Source of the DNA: Chamaea fasciata
Lineage: Eukaryota > Chordata > Aves > Passeriformes > Sylviidae
Assembly: GCA_029207755.1 (NCBI GenBank)
Contig: JARCOQ010000003.1
Location: 1,824,759-1,888,758 of the forward strand
Direction of reading: 5' to 3'
Length of the DNA: 64,000 nt
A program made the position numbers and the translations under genes. Below the pieces are notes generated by a model. The model did not search any database and was not told where the DNA came from. It saw only the letters and a list, made by a program, of their open reading frames with translations. Of the stretch, positions 49,701 through 63,994 are shown piece by piece (positions within the stretch are counted from its first letter, which is position 1; every line of letters starts with the position of its first letter).

Positions 49701-52700
49701 CAGGCAAACGTGGGGAGCGCAGGAGTCGGGGCAGAGTTGAGCTCAGCCTCTCTCCTGAGACGCCTGACGAAGGCAGAGGTGGGACTGCCAGAGATGTGTG
49801 AGTCACAGCAACCTCGGAGAGGGAAAAGGTGAGCAGGAGGGAGGGAGGATGGCGTGTTTATACCTTGGGATCAGAGGCGTGTTGGGATCAGTCTCGGCTC
49901 TGGTGCGCTGCTGAGGGAGCTCCTTTTATTGGAGCACTTGGAGAGCCCTCTGGAGACAACGCAGCCTCCAGCATGGAGACTGTCTTTGTAATTTGCCCAT
50001 ACAGTGGTATCTTGATCCCAAAAGTCCAGAAGGAAAGACTGTGCACTGTGTTTTTAAAGCCAGGCCCACCTCCAAACCCATTAGACAGCTCTGAAAGCTT
50101 CAGAGCGTGTCCCGTATCCCAAAAGTTGTAGGCAATGCATAAAAAAAAATACTTCACTCGTGCTGTGCAGATGGTAAAATGAATTTAACACCAAATACTG
50201 AAAAAGATCAATCTCCCTATGTGAGGGGAGACAGAAAACTGGTAAATTCACAGATTTCCAGGAAGAGAAGGAAATGCGTGTTTTGCCCACATGAACTGTG
50301 TGTTCAGCACAGTTATGCACAAATGGCTGGGATGAATGCAACGTGGAACTTCAGCGTCCTACACCAGACTTACTAAAAGCATTCCTGCAGACGGTGGGCA
50401 CAGAAAATAAAAATAAGTCTATATGCTACACATTTATATACTCACTGGGAACAAAAAACTGCTTTTTTCTTTTCTATCAAGAACGCACAAAGAAAAAGAA
50501 CAGAAACAAATGCTTTTTGAATCTTGGCAGAAGAGCTGTTTCTTTTTAATTTCCTACCACTTGCAAGGCGGTGTGCAGGTTCACTAGCAATGAAAGGGTT
50601 GGAAAAAAATCCCAGTTATCAGAACTGTTGTTTCTCTCCTAGCTATGTTCAAGGTTTCAATCAGCTTCAGAAGAAGGGCACTCTCAAAAGACCTTCCCAG
50701 GGATTTTGATTACAGGTGATGTGCTTACAGAAATCTGTAAAGATCGTGTCAGGTTTTTTAAAGTTCTGTTCACCACCTGCAACCGTTAATTTGCTGCGTT
50801 TCCATTGCTGTGTTTCTCTTTCCTCCACATTCAACAAGAAAGGCTGCCTTTGCCCAGATGATTTAATTTGGAAATGGTTGTGTTAAAACCTTGCAAACTC
50901 TCTGTGCTTCTGGAGATTTCTTTGCCTCTATGCCGTGTCCTCTGGGCTTCCAGGTCTTTCTCAGTGTGTTAATGTTTTATTGTGTTTGCAACCATGATGC
51001 AGACAACAACTGCAGTTGTCAGGAAGTCAACTGTTTGATATTTCAGAATACCAAAGATACATTTTGAAGCAATTCCCGGCTCACCTGTGGGAGCAGCTCT
51101 GCACTGGTGGTCTGTCAGCAGGGTCGGGAGCGGGCGGGTTGCATCCTCCACCCTGCTCTGGAGATTGGTCAGGGAAAGCTTCACAAGATGGGTCTTCTTC
51201 ATCTGGCTGCCCCAGAAGTTCTGTTAAGATCAATCAAGACACATGGTATCACCCTTACCTCATCTGAAAGTCCCAACCAAGCTGCCCATCTTTTGCCTTG
51301 GACGCCCATAAGGAAAAGGGTGTCCCCCCTAGCAAGGGATCCAAACTGAAAGGAAACCCACATGCTTCCTCCTTGGCTTTTCCCTTGAAAAGGAGGCCAA
51401 GTACTCAATGACCAGCGACAAGAAACAGGTCCAAGAGCTTTTGAAAGACAGAGACTGAGTGTGTATTGGCTGCAGTGAGCAAGGAGGAAATTCCTCCTCT
51501 AAATTGTCAACTACAGAAGGTCCAGCTGGCTGCCAAAGGGATCAAAATCTTATCAGTTGGACTAGTTCCCCAGAGGGGGATGTGTAACTCCTTCCTTGAA
51601 AAACAAAGCTTTCCCTCAGCTTTGTCTTAAAATATTTGGGTTCACAATCAAGACCTGAAGTCTTCAGTAGGTGAAGCATGGGCATCCAATTCACAAGTTC
51701 CACTCTGAGCCCCGTGGTAAAGGAAATTGTTTAAAAATATCTGAACCACTTAAAAATATAGAGGAATAACTGCATATTCTAGGTGTGAGACTTAAAATAA
51801 ATAAGTAAAGAATTTAACCAAACCGCAGACTAGCAGACTTTGGATTAAGGGAAAAAAAAAAATCCCGTTACAGATAAAGACTTTAAAAGATTTTTCTCAA
51901 AATCTTAAGACCCTTTTGCATTTTTTTCCCCCCTTCTAATCCTGTTCTTCTCTCCTTGTTCTCTGCCTTCTTGGATCCTGTATAAGCTGGTCTGGATGAT
52001 CCCCATGGTGGCACCAAGGGCAGTGGGGAGGATGTAACACCCTGGCGAGTGCTGCCACGCTGTTGGATTTTACATTTCACCTGGAGACCCAGAACATTCA
52101 CTGGCTTAGGAGGGCAAATCTCCTTGTAAGACTTTTCTGAACCTCCAAGCCCTAAAAACCCAGTGGGATTGCTGTGGACTATTCCTACACTTCATGCCAC
52201 CTAAATATCACTGGTGGTGTGAGGGAGGGTGAAGTGTGGCAAGGTTTGGCTTTCCCAGGTAGTTGATGTTGTCTGTCTGTGCTGCTGATCCCCAGATACG
52301 ATGTGGGAAATGGTTGAAAATGGCCAACTCAATTGAAGGCACCACACCTCAAGCATGCACGCCACACTACAATAAATAAAGGTGTGGAATAAACCAGCAC
52401 TGGTGCAATTTCTCCTCCATCTTGAATTAAAAAAAAAGATAAGTCCAAAGAGAAATTAAAGCAGTATGGGCAATGCTTTAAGTCTCAGAAACTCAAATCC
52501 AGGGCAAGGGAGGGAGGTTTCTCTGGAGGTCTCCTCTTGGAGCCTTGCAGAATGAGAAGCCAAGAGGAGAGCAACAGTACTGAGAACTTATCAAGGTTCA
52601 TGAGAAGCTGCTTTTTATATACGTGAAGAGCTCTGGGAAAGGGCTTGAACAAAATTCCTGTTGCTGGGGGGAGAAAATCATTAGGCAAAATCCACTGCAG

Positions 52701-54157
52701 GTCCCGTGGCACAAACTTTGAGAGCCTCTGCTTTGGAACACAGCTCTCACTGCTGTGCTCCACCTGGAGTCTTTGGTCCTGAAGACCCTCCCTCTTCACC
52801 TGGCCAGACTTCGTTAAGAAACAGAATGTTAAACCTTTGAATTTGCAAAATGTCAAAGCTCAGATGTACGGTGTGAGTCAAGCATCTGTAATTAATTTTT
52901 CGTTTCTCTCGCTTTCTTGTTCCACTTACTCAGCAACATCTAAGGCCCACATAACTTACCCCCCTTAAAGCTACAAACTTTCACCAATATATGATGTCCA
53001 TGACTTCTCCTGAGCCACCCCTTCTGAGGCTGACCCAGCTCCAAGGAGTGGGGACATTTCAGAACAAAAAACCCTCAGAGACGGCGAAAGAGGAGTGTGT
53101 ATTGAGAAAAGAAACAAATTAGAATTGGGTCAACCTTTTCTTGCTCTCCTCCCATCACACTACTGATCTGTGTTTTCTTGACCCTGCTGAGAACCAGCAC
53201 TGAGTAACTCCCAGTCCTCACATCAACCACTTCAGTGTAACTCATTTTTGTGTTCCCGGGGCTACCCAGCAGCTTTTTAACGTGGAGTGGGCTAAAATTT
53301 GGATGTATGGAGCCTTTGTGTGCCACGTTTCTAATATATGAATGCTATGAGCAATTAATTATAGCATGGCCGGTGACTGATGTTTTGTGCTGTGGATGTA
53401 GCAAAGCTACACCTTGTTAAATAATGCTACTGGATCCATGGGAACCTCGGGGAAAACAAGAGCGGTCTGTCACCGGCCAGCACAAAACCAGGGGAAGAGC
53501 AGGCTTCTAACCCACAGGAGTGCAAACAGATTTCTCTGCACTTTCATATCTAAAATAAATATCTGGAACTGACCTCAAGTTATGAGCATTGAACCTATTG
53601 TGGTCTGGGGCTACAGCTGCAGTGTGGAGCATCAGATGCCAGGGGTGGTTCAAAGCCACAAAACCATCAGATAAGAGCTACAGAGTAAAGAAATAAATAT
53701 TTTTATTGTGGGACGTGGACTCTGCTCCCTGTGAGAAGCGCTAAAGCAGGGAAAACAAATGCACAAGGAACACTGTTTAAACAACACAGCCCTTCCCAAA
53801 CTAGAGGCGACACATCCCACTTTTAATTAGAAAGGGAAGGATTTTGGCAACAATTCCACAGAGCTGGGAGAGGGTGGTGGTCCTCACTTCTAGACAAGGG
53901 CTCTGGCTGGGATTTGGTGCTTGATAGAGACCTGACTTTGCGCCAGCACTGGAGACATCGTAAGTTTCACCTAAGATTTTGCATTCAGGCAATCCAAGAT
54001 ATTCCTTTGCCTTATTGCACAATAAACTCCTGCCGTTTAAATTCTAAGCTACTGTTTGCTTAACAGGTTAAGATCTGGGATTTCAATCTGAGTTTGAATT
54101 TCCAAAACTTTGAGAGTTGGTACTGTGCTAATGTTGTGGTTTCCTCATTAAAGTAAT

Positions 54158-54259
54158 TTAGGTGCAATTATATGGATCTTTTGTGCTAAAAATGAGTGAA
54201 TGATTCAATAATGTGAACAGCATTTAGATGCAATAATATGAATTTTTTGTGCTGAAAAT
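54158..54259 (+). repeat. 36-bp imperfect direct repeat, 66-bp period
   Basis: Copies at 54158-54193 and 54224-54259 share TTAGxTGCAAT, ATATG, TTTTGTGCT and AAAAT with about five differences. The block is AT-rich and lies in the presumed WDPCP intron. Confidence 0.8.
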
Positions 54260-57200
54260 ACTTTTTAAAATCCCGTTTGTCGTGAGCTATATTGAGTTAG
54301 TGCTGTGTACACCCAACCACACAATGACACAATGCATATCCTACATTTCCAAAATTCGGTGGTAATTGCTGTTGCTCCACCTCACACCTGTCTGAAAGAG
54401 CCAAATATCTTTCTTTACAAGTCCGCTGAAAGTTCTCCTACGCTGCAATGAGCAGGATGCTCTCCAGGTAATGCATGCAGGTGATGAGATATCACACCTC
54501 GCCTGCTCACACATCTGTCATTATTTCACCATATCTATTCTCCTTTGAATCTGTCTCTGCAAATCAGAAGCTGTTTCCATTCTCCAGGATCCTGCCCTGG
54601 ACTTTCAGGGATAAAAACGCATTTCAAAACGTGCAAATCCGTGGTAAAACGAAAATCTCCTTTTAATATTGTTTGCAAAATTGACAGCTCTACTTAACAG
54701 CAGCCATTAAATTATTTACAAAGTAGCAGCTGCTCTTGTAGCAGCCTTTTTTTTGGGGCGTGAAAAATAAACTAGTTGATAAGTGAGAGATAAGGCATTT
54801 GACTTCCTCTTTGTGCGCCCGGCATGGTGCTCAGAGCCAATTCTGCACAATCTGATGTTTACAGAGCAATCCTCGTGTCCGACCTCCTTAGGCAACAGGG
54901 ACACAAGAAGCCTTTAAAACGCTGAAGCAAGCATTTAATCAGAACTCTTCATGCTGAACTCTGAAAAAAAAAATTCAATCAGTTCAAAAAATGTAACTCC
55001 TTCTAAAGATAAATTTTTTTTTTTTTTTTTTCTTCAGGAATTGCAAATGTATCCCAATGGACTCCCGGTCAACCACACAGACTTCAGCCACATTGTTGTT
55101 TTACTGAAAAAAAACCAGAGGTAAAATAGCTTTTTCCCAAGAGAAACAAATTAAGGGTCTGAAGAAATGCAAATATTTAATTCAAGTGGGTGCTGTAAAA
55201 CAGTAGAGTTTACTAACAATCATGCTTATTTTCTTTTAGGCATCTAAACAAATTCTTTTTTCTTTTTAGTTGAATAGCTAATTCTATGTAAACAAGTTCA
55301 TATCTCCTCTTGTTATGCAAGAACTTAATTTTTAAAATTAAAGTGGTTATTCTTTCCTGTTGAATTCAAGCTCTCATTATTTTATAAGGTGTCGGGGATT
55401 TTTATTTTTGAAGGCAAATAACTGCTGCAGAAGGCATGAGATTGACCGTGATTTCGCACATTATCAAGTTGTGGTAACTTAATTCTATCCCAGGTTTTCT
55501 CAAACTACATGAAGCTATTTTTAAAGCCACTGCATCAAATTCCTCTGGTATCAGTGGGAACTTCCACTGCTGATTTGAGTGTGGCCAGCTCTTTTTTTCT
55601 GGCTACAATTGTTTTCCCAAAATCATCTTTTAAAATAAACATATTCTCATCAAATCATTTCGTTCCCGCAAATTCCTGCAGGGAAACCACAGAGCTTTGT
55701 TTGTGAGTGTGGAAAAATGTAATTCTAAACTTCTTTGCTTCTCCTGGGCTCGCTTTCCGTGGATTTTTATTTTCAGATTATTTTTGTGTTGCTTCGTTAA
55801 TCCCCAAGGCTGACATGTTTGCATTTGACAAATACAAATTGGTCAAAATACTGGTTTTGTTGTACTTCTAAAACTCACGGAGAACAGCCGTTCCCGTTTA
55901 GAGAGCTGGATAAGATTATTCCTGAAATTAAATCTGAATATCTCACAGTCCTGTTGTTCAACAATTTGATGCCTGAGAAGATAAAGCACTTCAATCACTA
56001 CCAGTAGAATCAATCCTTAAAAGCAGCATAACATGCCATCATTCCACTAGTTGGGCAGTAGAGGTATTAACAGCAGCAAAACTGTTTTAGTGCGTGTGCC
56101 AGGAAATTTAAGAATTATTATAAAAGTTGTGTGATAAAAGTAAAGAAGTAGCTAACATTTGTAAACAATTGCTTTGGGTTTGTGGTTTTTGGGGGTTTTT
56201 TTGTAGTGTAGACAGTTATACTTAGCATTTTTCTGCAGCTTGCTGTGAAACCTGACTTTCAAACTTTCTGCAAACGGAAATGCTGAGTCTTTACTACCAC
56301 TGGCTGAGATTTCTGTCTCCACTACTCATTTGCTCTGCTAAAATCACACGCAAAATTAAGCTAACCACTCACTATACAGCCTGAATAGTTAATTTTATAT
56401 CTCCCCGGAGCCTAAGTAACCAGGTTCCTTAGGAATTACCCCAGCGGTGCCAATATTAATTAATTTAAAAAAAAAAAAAAAGGAAAAAAAAAAAGAAAAG
56501 AAGGTGTGTCTTACAGGGTGATCCAGATGTGGTAGCACCAAGCCGTGGTGAGTCTCCAGCTGGAAGAGACTGAACGACCACGGATTTGCTTCAATTGCAG
56601 CTCGTCTCACTTCAAAGGCTTGACAATAGGGATGCTGCACCTCTAGATGTTATCGGCTTTCCCAGGCCGTGTGAAGTTTGCCAGGCAATCCTGGCAGCGG
56701 GAAGAGCACTTCTCCCCTCCCTGAGGATCCCCATGAAGCAGCTGGAGTGCCAGGATGAGCAACCGAGGGCTGCTACTGCTCAGCAATTCCAGCAAGCACG
56801 GGAGGGAAGACAGTCCTGGTGACCAGACAATGTCTGGTGAGTGGCGCTTTAGGCACGGTCTTTATTTTTCTTTTTTGGGTTTTTTTTGGTTTGGTTTTTT
56901 TTTTTCTTTTTTTTAATTTCTATTTTGGGTGACTCTAGAAAGAGCTGTTCCAAAACAAATCTGTGGAAAAGCTGCTGGCCAGCAGAAGACATTCGCATTG
57001 GTCGGGGTGAAGGCTGCAGCAGTGGAAATGTGGGCGCGTGTGCTCCCGAGCATCCCAGAAAAACAAAAACAAAAACAAAACAACAACAAAAAGCATTCAG
57101 GGGAAGATCTCATTATTCATAAGTGATGCTCCAGAGACTCCACAGAGGCAAAAAGTGCCTCTGGCATTGCAAGCCCCAACCCACAACGGGCAGAGCCGGC

Positions 57201-60118
57201 GCTGCCGAACCTGCGTGTTCCTTCAGCTGCTCTCCGTGCATGGGGCACACCCTCAGCTTGGCACTTCCAGCCCAGGGACCCAGCTCCTCCACTCCTGCCT
57301 TCTGCCCTTCAGGCAATCCAGAGCACGGAGAAGTGCTGGCCAGACCAGAGGCAGGTAGGCTCCAGGGAGGAGAAAACCCCATTCCAAGGGGTTAATTGAA
57401 AAAAGACACATCTGCAAACACGAGATGCAGAACGGGAGCCTGCGAACGAACGCGCTGCCAGCTGGAAGCTGGCCAAACTGATAAAAGCAGAGAAGAAATT
57501 GAGGGTTAAATGTTTTGGATGCTGAAAGGCTTGGAGTTCAAAGAGGAGCTCAAGGAAACTCCCAGCCACCAAGTCCTAGGCAAACACAAGCCTTCTGCCG
57601 GACAGCTTTATCCTAAACAGTTTCCAGAAGGCAGTGGGTTCAAATGAATGCTTGAGGGATATCTTCCAGCATCTGGCAGTTCTTTTACAAGGAAAGATGA
57701 TGCCCACAGGTGAGCTGTGGCTGAGGGGCAAAAGGAGTTGCTTTCCACAGGGAAGAGGATGAGAAGCGCATCTGCCCACGTCGGGTTGGAAGAACAATGT
57801 GTAACTGTGGATGTGTTTTCATTGCTTGGCGGAAAGGGCAGAAGGGAGCGGGTCCCGCAGGCCAGGAGGTGAGGGCAAGGCTGGAGGTCACTGCCTTCCC
57901 AGGAGCACCAGCTCCTGTCCACATCAGGAGTGGAGTGCTGATGGCAACCCGTTTTCCACCAGTTATATAAGGACTGAAGGATTGAAATAGAAATTTTTGC
58001 CTAAATCCCAGGGATGAAACATCTTGGATTTTTTTTTTTTTTTAAATTTTCAAAAAAATCTGGTTTAGGTCTGAATGGGCTACTCTTTTCTATGTCATGG
58101 ATTGGGAGCAGGAAAGCCACTTGCTTCCACTGGATCAGGAAGCTGGACTCAAAGCAGAGGATGGGACAACTGGTGATGTGCTTCTCTGATAGAACACTCT
58201 CTGTGCCCCTTTGCTCATGGTTTGGTGACAAGGGCCCTGTGTTTCCCATATTGTCCCTCACCTGTGCAACCAGCCACCTTGGCACCTCAGAAAGCCTTTT
58301 TTAAAAATCAGATTGTATTTATGGATGGGAAAGTAGTATCCAGACTTTTTGAGCAGGTGCATAACTCTGCCACAGCACTGGAGCAAGGCTAGAGTTCAAG
58401 AGTTAGGTAATTGTATCTCTCTCAAAAAGGAATTGCCTCAGACCAGTTAATTTGTCAAGATAACGAATTGCAGCAATTCCCCTCATTTGGAGCTGGGCCA
58501 CTAACACTGATCTGAACTGTGTTTAAACTCTTGATGACAGAGACTGAAAAAGATATTGCAATACTGGAGGTACAGGTTCCTAAAGCAAAACTGCATGTAC
58601 AGCTGGGGCTGAGAGGCAGCAAGGGCATGCGAGTACACATCCTGCATATCCCTTAGATATGAAGAAATTCCCTGGGGCACCGACTCTGGTGCCTGGGCAG
58701 GCAGAGTTCATCTTGAATCTTTGGGAGTGATTGAGGTCCTAAAAGGATAGTGTAGTACCCACCGAGTCTCAGTTTCTGCAATGTGAGATCACACGAGGAG
58801 AATTTTTAGCTCCCCCCCTTCCAAACAAAGAAACGTACCCCAAAAATACTCCTTTGAAGTTATTTTATTGCTGGTAGCAGCAATAACATGCCCTCCGAGG
58901 GCCTGATGCTGGGATTCCCGTGGCATTGTGTTCTGTCATCTACGTCAAGTATGGTTGCTGCCATATTTTTCTTTTCTGTGGCACAGCAGGCATGAACAAG
59001 TTTGGAGGAGAAGAAAAGCAGAAGTGAAAATGCAGGCTTAGGCCAGTGACTGTCCCATTTCTGATGAAAGTGAAGCAGACAGCATCAGGTAAAATGAAAT
59101 GATGCGTGTTCTTGTGCCAGATCTTCTCTGGCTGCCAGGCATTCCTTCCTCCACAGGAGAGACAAGGACCAGAATAAACCCTGGGCATTGACTCAGGGGA
59201 ACCGAAAGGAATCTCTGACTCCTGCCTTGCAATGGCACGCCCTCTCCAAGGAAACAATGGATTGGAAACAAAACTGGCTGTTAACTCTGTGACTTTGTCT
59301 GTGCCTTAAAAAGCATCAGCATGAGAAATTAGACAGACAGATTATTTCAGAATATTTCTGCTCAATGGCCCACTTGGGAATGAAATGACTTTTTTTTTTT
59401 TTTATTTTAATGTTATTCAGAATAACCCTTCTCTACCTGTAAGTGCACTTAATTTAGAAAAGCAAAGTGGCTTTTATTTTGGAATAAATGCATCCACAGG
59501 CAGAGTTCTTTCCAAACAGCTAATCTGGTCATTGCCACATGTAAACAATTTATGTAAACATAAATTGATGAGGATGGCAAAGAACTCACAAAGGTATGGC
59601 CTGGGACTCCTTACTCAATTTGCAAGCACTTACTTAGACCTATCATCCTCAGGGCTATTATGGTGATCAACAGACCTTACAGAGAGCTGGGTTCAATTTA
59701 AACAACACAGTCATACGTTTGAAAAAGAAATGAGCTTTTGAAAACCGCTGCCCACCCCCCTCCCCAAGTTCCAAGTCCATTTTACTTCGGTTGATCCACA
59801 CTTTTAAATATCTGTCAAGTGGTAATCTAGGATTTAGCAGATCTCAGAATTGCTGATTGCCCACGGGGTTGGGTCTAAGGCTGGTGGAGGTGAAGCGTGC
59901 GCAGCCTCTTCCAGAGCAGTGAGCGGCTGGTCAAGGGCGACTTTACATTGCCTGCAGCTGCCCTCTTGGCTTCGGCTAAAGCCAAAGGAAGAAAATGTGC
60001 AGTGTGCAGGCTGCAAAGAGAGGCTAAAATGCTAAGGTAGGAAACTGTGGGAAGATCTACGCACGGGTGGGTTTTCATCTTTGTGCATCGTGTTGGATGC
60101 TTATCTCTCTCTCTTCCC

Positions 60119-60180
60119 AAGAAGAAGAAGAAGAAGAAGAAGAAGAAGAAGAAGAAGAAGAAGAAGAAGAAGAAGAAGAA
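60119..60180 (+). repeat. (GAA)20 triplet repeat
   Basis: Twenty uninterrupted GAA units, next to a CTCTCTCTCTTCCC stretch. Long purine GAA runs can form triplex DNA. It appears noncoding here; the open frames across it (poly-Lys, Glu, Arg, Ser or Leu) are artefacts. Confidence 0.93.
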
Positions 60181-62130
60181 TTCTCTTGCTGCTGCTCAAG
60201 TGCTCCTGGGAGGGAAAGGGCCACCTCAGACTGGAAATCTGGGCTGAGGCTGCTCTGTGTTTGCCATGGCTTTGTGCATGTGTCCACACGGTGTGGCAGC
60301 AGCCAGAGCTATGTGGGAGATGCAAAGTGACCTAGATCAGCATTCCTAATTCCTGCAGCCGCGCTACCTGGCCTGTGCAAGTGATGTGAAATAAATACCA
60401 GTCGCGCTAGAGACTGACCTTGTTTTCTTGGAGAAACCCGTGTAAAAATGGATATAACAACACTCTTGACACTTACCTCACAGGATGTTGTGAAGCTTAA
60501 TTAAATGTGTGCAAAAGCATTTGGAGATCCTTAGATGAAAGAAGTTTTTATAAATGCAAATTATAATAATTACGGCTAGTAACCACCATCAACTACTGAA
60601 ACAATTAATTCAGGTTGCCACAGGCCATCACAACAACGTGTGCAAAGAGGAATCAGCCATTTAATGACATATACCTTGCGTGAGAACTCAAAGCCCTAAA
60701 AATACTGTCGACCAAGAGGGGAAAAAACTAGACACTCGGGGCTTGCCTCTGAGGGTGCCTATCGGTGGAAGTTTCTTCGATTGTTTCCATCACCTCTGCG
60801 TGATTTGTCCCCAAAAAGGGTCGACCATAAAGACTGCATTGCCGGGATAATTTTATGTCGCTATGATTTTCACATTCAGCATCGCAAGGAAACTGAAAAT
60901 GACTGCAAACACCTCGGCTCGCAAAAATTTGGAAATACGTGAAAACAACTCCGGTTTTGGTTAATTCTCCCTTCACCCGGTCCTCCCCTCCCCACACACG
61001 CACTCCCCCCACCCCGAATCCCCAGCCCAGCCCACTCGCAGCATCACAGAATAGACTTTGGCTACAGGGCATTATCCAGCTGACTTTCCAAGGGTGAAAA
61101 CAAAAGCCAAGCAATCAGGATGTGTCTGGCCAAATACTTAAAGGCCCACTGCACACATTTAGTTGACAACTGAAATCTGAACCATTTTGCTCAGCCTTTC
61201 TTGTTGCTTCAAAACTGGTTTGGGCTTAGAACGGCTAAAACCTACAGGTGTTTAAATGCTCTCCCCTTGTCAGCAGAACATTCTCATCAGATCTGGTCTG
61301 AGGATGCAGTCAGACTGGAAGAGATATCCAAAGACCCCACAGGTGAATCCCAAAGAGCAGTCTAGCCCACCTGTGGCCCTCGGGCTTATTTTGCTTGCCT
61401 TTAAAAGGTGAAAAATCAGAGAAGTAGGAGTTACTAAGCACCCAACTTACCAAAGCAATTAGGCTAAATGCACTGCAGCTAGAAATTTAAGCAATGCACT
61501 GAATTTAATTTGAGAATTCATGGATGTAAAACTGAAACCTTTAACATTTAACCTAGCAGCAAATTAAATCAGCTTTCTGACCAAGTGAAAAATTCCATGC
61601 TATTGAAGTTAGAAGCATATTTAAAGGAGGGTTTTTTTTCCTTTTTCTTTTAATAAAGAAAAACTTGGGACCAGTTAGTTGCCTAATCCAAATAATAAAA
61701 AACTGGGAATACTACCTGTAAATAAAACCCAAATTATGAATCAGCTTTGCTTTCTAACCTCTGCCTGCCTAAAGCATTTCTAGAGAGTTTCACAGAAAAA
61801 AAAGAAAAAAAGTTACTCATGCTGGAAGGCTAGATGAATTAAACTTACCCTGATATCAACAAGCTCAATGTGTACCAAAACTGAAATTTCTTACTTTTTT
61901 TTTTCCCTCCATCACTTTAAAAGTACTGACTTTAGCATACTAAGTTGGTAAGTGCTCAGATAAGTTTTCATAAAATGAGGGCCAAGTTTTTATGGGGTCT
62001 GTGTGTGTCTCTGCAAAGAAAATCAGCCACACTGATGCAATGCATAGAAAACAGCTGGTACCAACACGTTGTTTTAAACCTGCAGATCCGCAGACTTTAT
62101 TGTGATGTGTGTATATGCAAACCCTGTGCT

Positions 62131-62172
62131 TGCACAAACACACACACGCACACACAGACATACACACACACA
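62131..62172 (+). repeat. CA-rich dinucleotide repeat
   Basis: An interrupted CACACA tract with CG and GA interruptions; a simple microsatellite. Confidence 0.75.
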
Positions 62173-63969
62173 GAGGATATGCAAAAGGGTATCCTGGAAT
62201 CTGGAATCACAGAATATCCCACTGCTAAGCTCTCTTAATGACACTTCTACAGTGCCCTGCTCCATGTCTCTTGGCTAAATCCCATAATGTAAGACAAAAC
62301 CTGGATGCATTTGCTGAATGCACCTCAAGGCACTGGGACATAAAAGGAGCCGGAGCACGAGCACGCCTTGTTTTACCCATCTCCAGAGCGCCCTGACCGA
62401 CATTTTACAATTTACCAGGAAGGTGTGGCTGAAAAAGGCACTGGAGCAGATACAGCGCCAGGTCCTCCCTGATATTTGCATCCTGTCACTCACCTGCTGC
62501 CGTGCTTTGCTGCACAGACTTGCTGATAACCACCAGGGCATTCTGTGGTTGGGGTGCCCAAAGGCTTTAGGAGCTGATGTGACCCTGTCAGCACCAAAAA
62601 CCCCGACTGATGGGTCGATACTTTCCTTCCCATCCCTTCCCACTAGAAGAGACTGATTTAGAAGAAAACAGCTTTGGAAAGGGGATACACTACACGTCAT
62701 GAAATTTTGTAGGATCAGTGGGTTTTTCATTCCCAGGCTGCTCCTTCCACTCCCTGGGAAGATCTACACCTGACTGATACCCCTCAATTACAGAGTGGCA
62801 GGAATACCAGAGTGGGTTTTGTTTTTTTTTTTTTTTTTCCTTTCTAAAACCTCACAGAGGTAGTTTACACTACACTCTGCCTCCTGCAAACACCAGTGCT
62901 TTCTCCCTGCATATTTAAATAAACTGTGTCAGCAGGAGCAGTGGCTGTGGACACCACTTGGGAAGCTCAAAGCCCTGGAGGGAGCTGTGGGCAGTTCCTG
63001 GCGTTGCTTGAGCTTCTGAAGGCAACCAAAGAGGAAAGTCCATGGGAAAGAATGTAAAAAACTTTCCCCTCGATTCCAGGGGAAAGAAAAAGTCACCATA
63101 AAGTCTCCTGCTGGTGCCTCCTCACTACCCCCTTTCATTCCCTTTCTGGCTCCTCTTTTCATTGAAGCAGACATCAGGAGTTTGGAGATTAGCTTCTGTC
63201 TCAAACAGATGCTCACCTCTTTGGAAAAATAAAACTCGTTTTAAGAGAAGGCAATTAACCTACATTGCATTCTCTGATATCTGTTAAGTGCAGCATTGCA
63301 TCTCAGCCACTCCTTTTATCACTTAAAGTGCATTTTGTATCCACGGGAAGCAATTAATGTTCAATGGGGAAAATTTCCCCTTACAAAGGAATCTTTCCAC
63401 TTTCCTGCATTGCAGCAGTGATCTTTTTCCTTCCTTACATGCCACCACCAGTCCTTCTCACAAAGACGATGTTTATTCTACCTGGATATTCCTGTGCCCT
63501 AATGGTCCTTCCTTACAGCCTGACTCTGCTCTCCCTGCCTCTTCTCTGACTTCAGGTGGAAACAACCCTTCCTCATGGTTTCTGGCACAATTTTGGACTG
63601 GTTTAGGCTGCAGTTGGGAACTCAGCCCGTAGCAGGGAGGATCCTGGCACCAGGATATTTTCTGATCTGTAAAGAGCTGCTTGAAGCAACACTCTCTCTA
63701 TAGGAACAGTGCTCAGAAGGCTTACAGCTCTTTCAGCTCTACTTGACTCACGATTTTGCTTCAAAACCAGCAAAATTACCTTTGGGCTCACCTAAACCAG
63801 CTGGAGGCAGAGTGCCATGTGAGCAGCTTGTGCCTGGCCTTTGAGGTTCTTCTTCTGCCTCCCCTGGGACCCCAATGGAGCAGGGGTACAAGCAGCCACA
63901 GTGGCCAGTGCTGGGTTTTTAAAAACTGCTTGCCTAGCTGGCTTTTCTTCTGTTCCCGTTGTACCACAA

Positions 63970-63994
63970 ACAAGAAGAAGAAGAAGAAGAAGAA
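63970..63994 (+). repeat. short (GAA) repeat at window end
   Basis: About seven or eight AAG/GAA units close to the end of the window. Confidence 0.8.

Noticed and set aside
56395..56640. Minus-strand frame with VRRAAIEANPWSFSLFQLE
   Set aside because: No clear splice sites around it and no match to WDPCP; an A-rich tract makes the rest.
60047..60335. Poly-Lys, poly-Glu, poly-Arg, poly-Ser and poly-Leu frames
   Set aside because: All are translations of the (GAA)20 repeat.
62205..62220. AATCACAGAATATCC as a CR1 tail remnant
   Set aside because: Too short and without the adjoining CR1 body.
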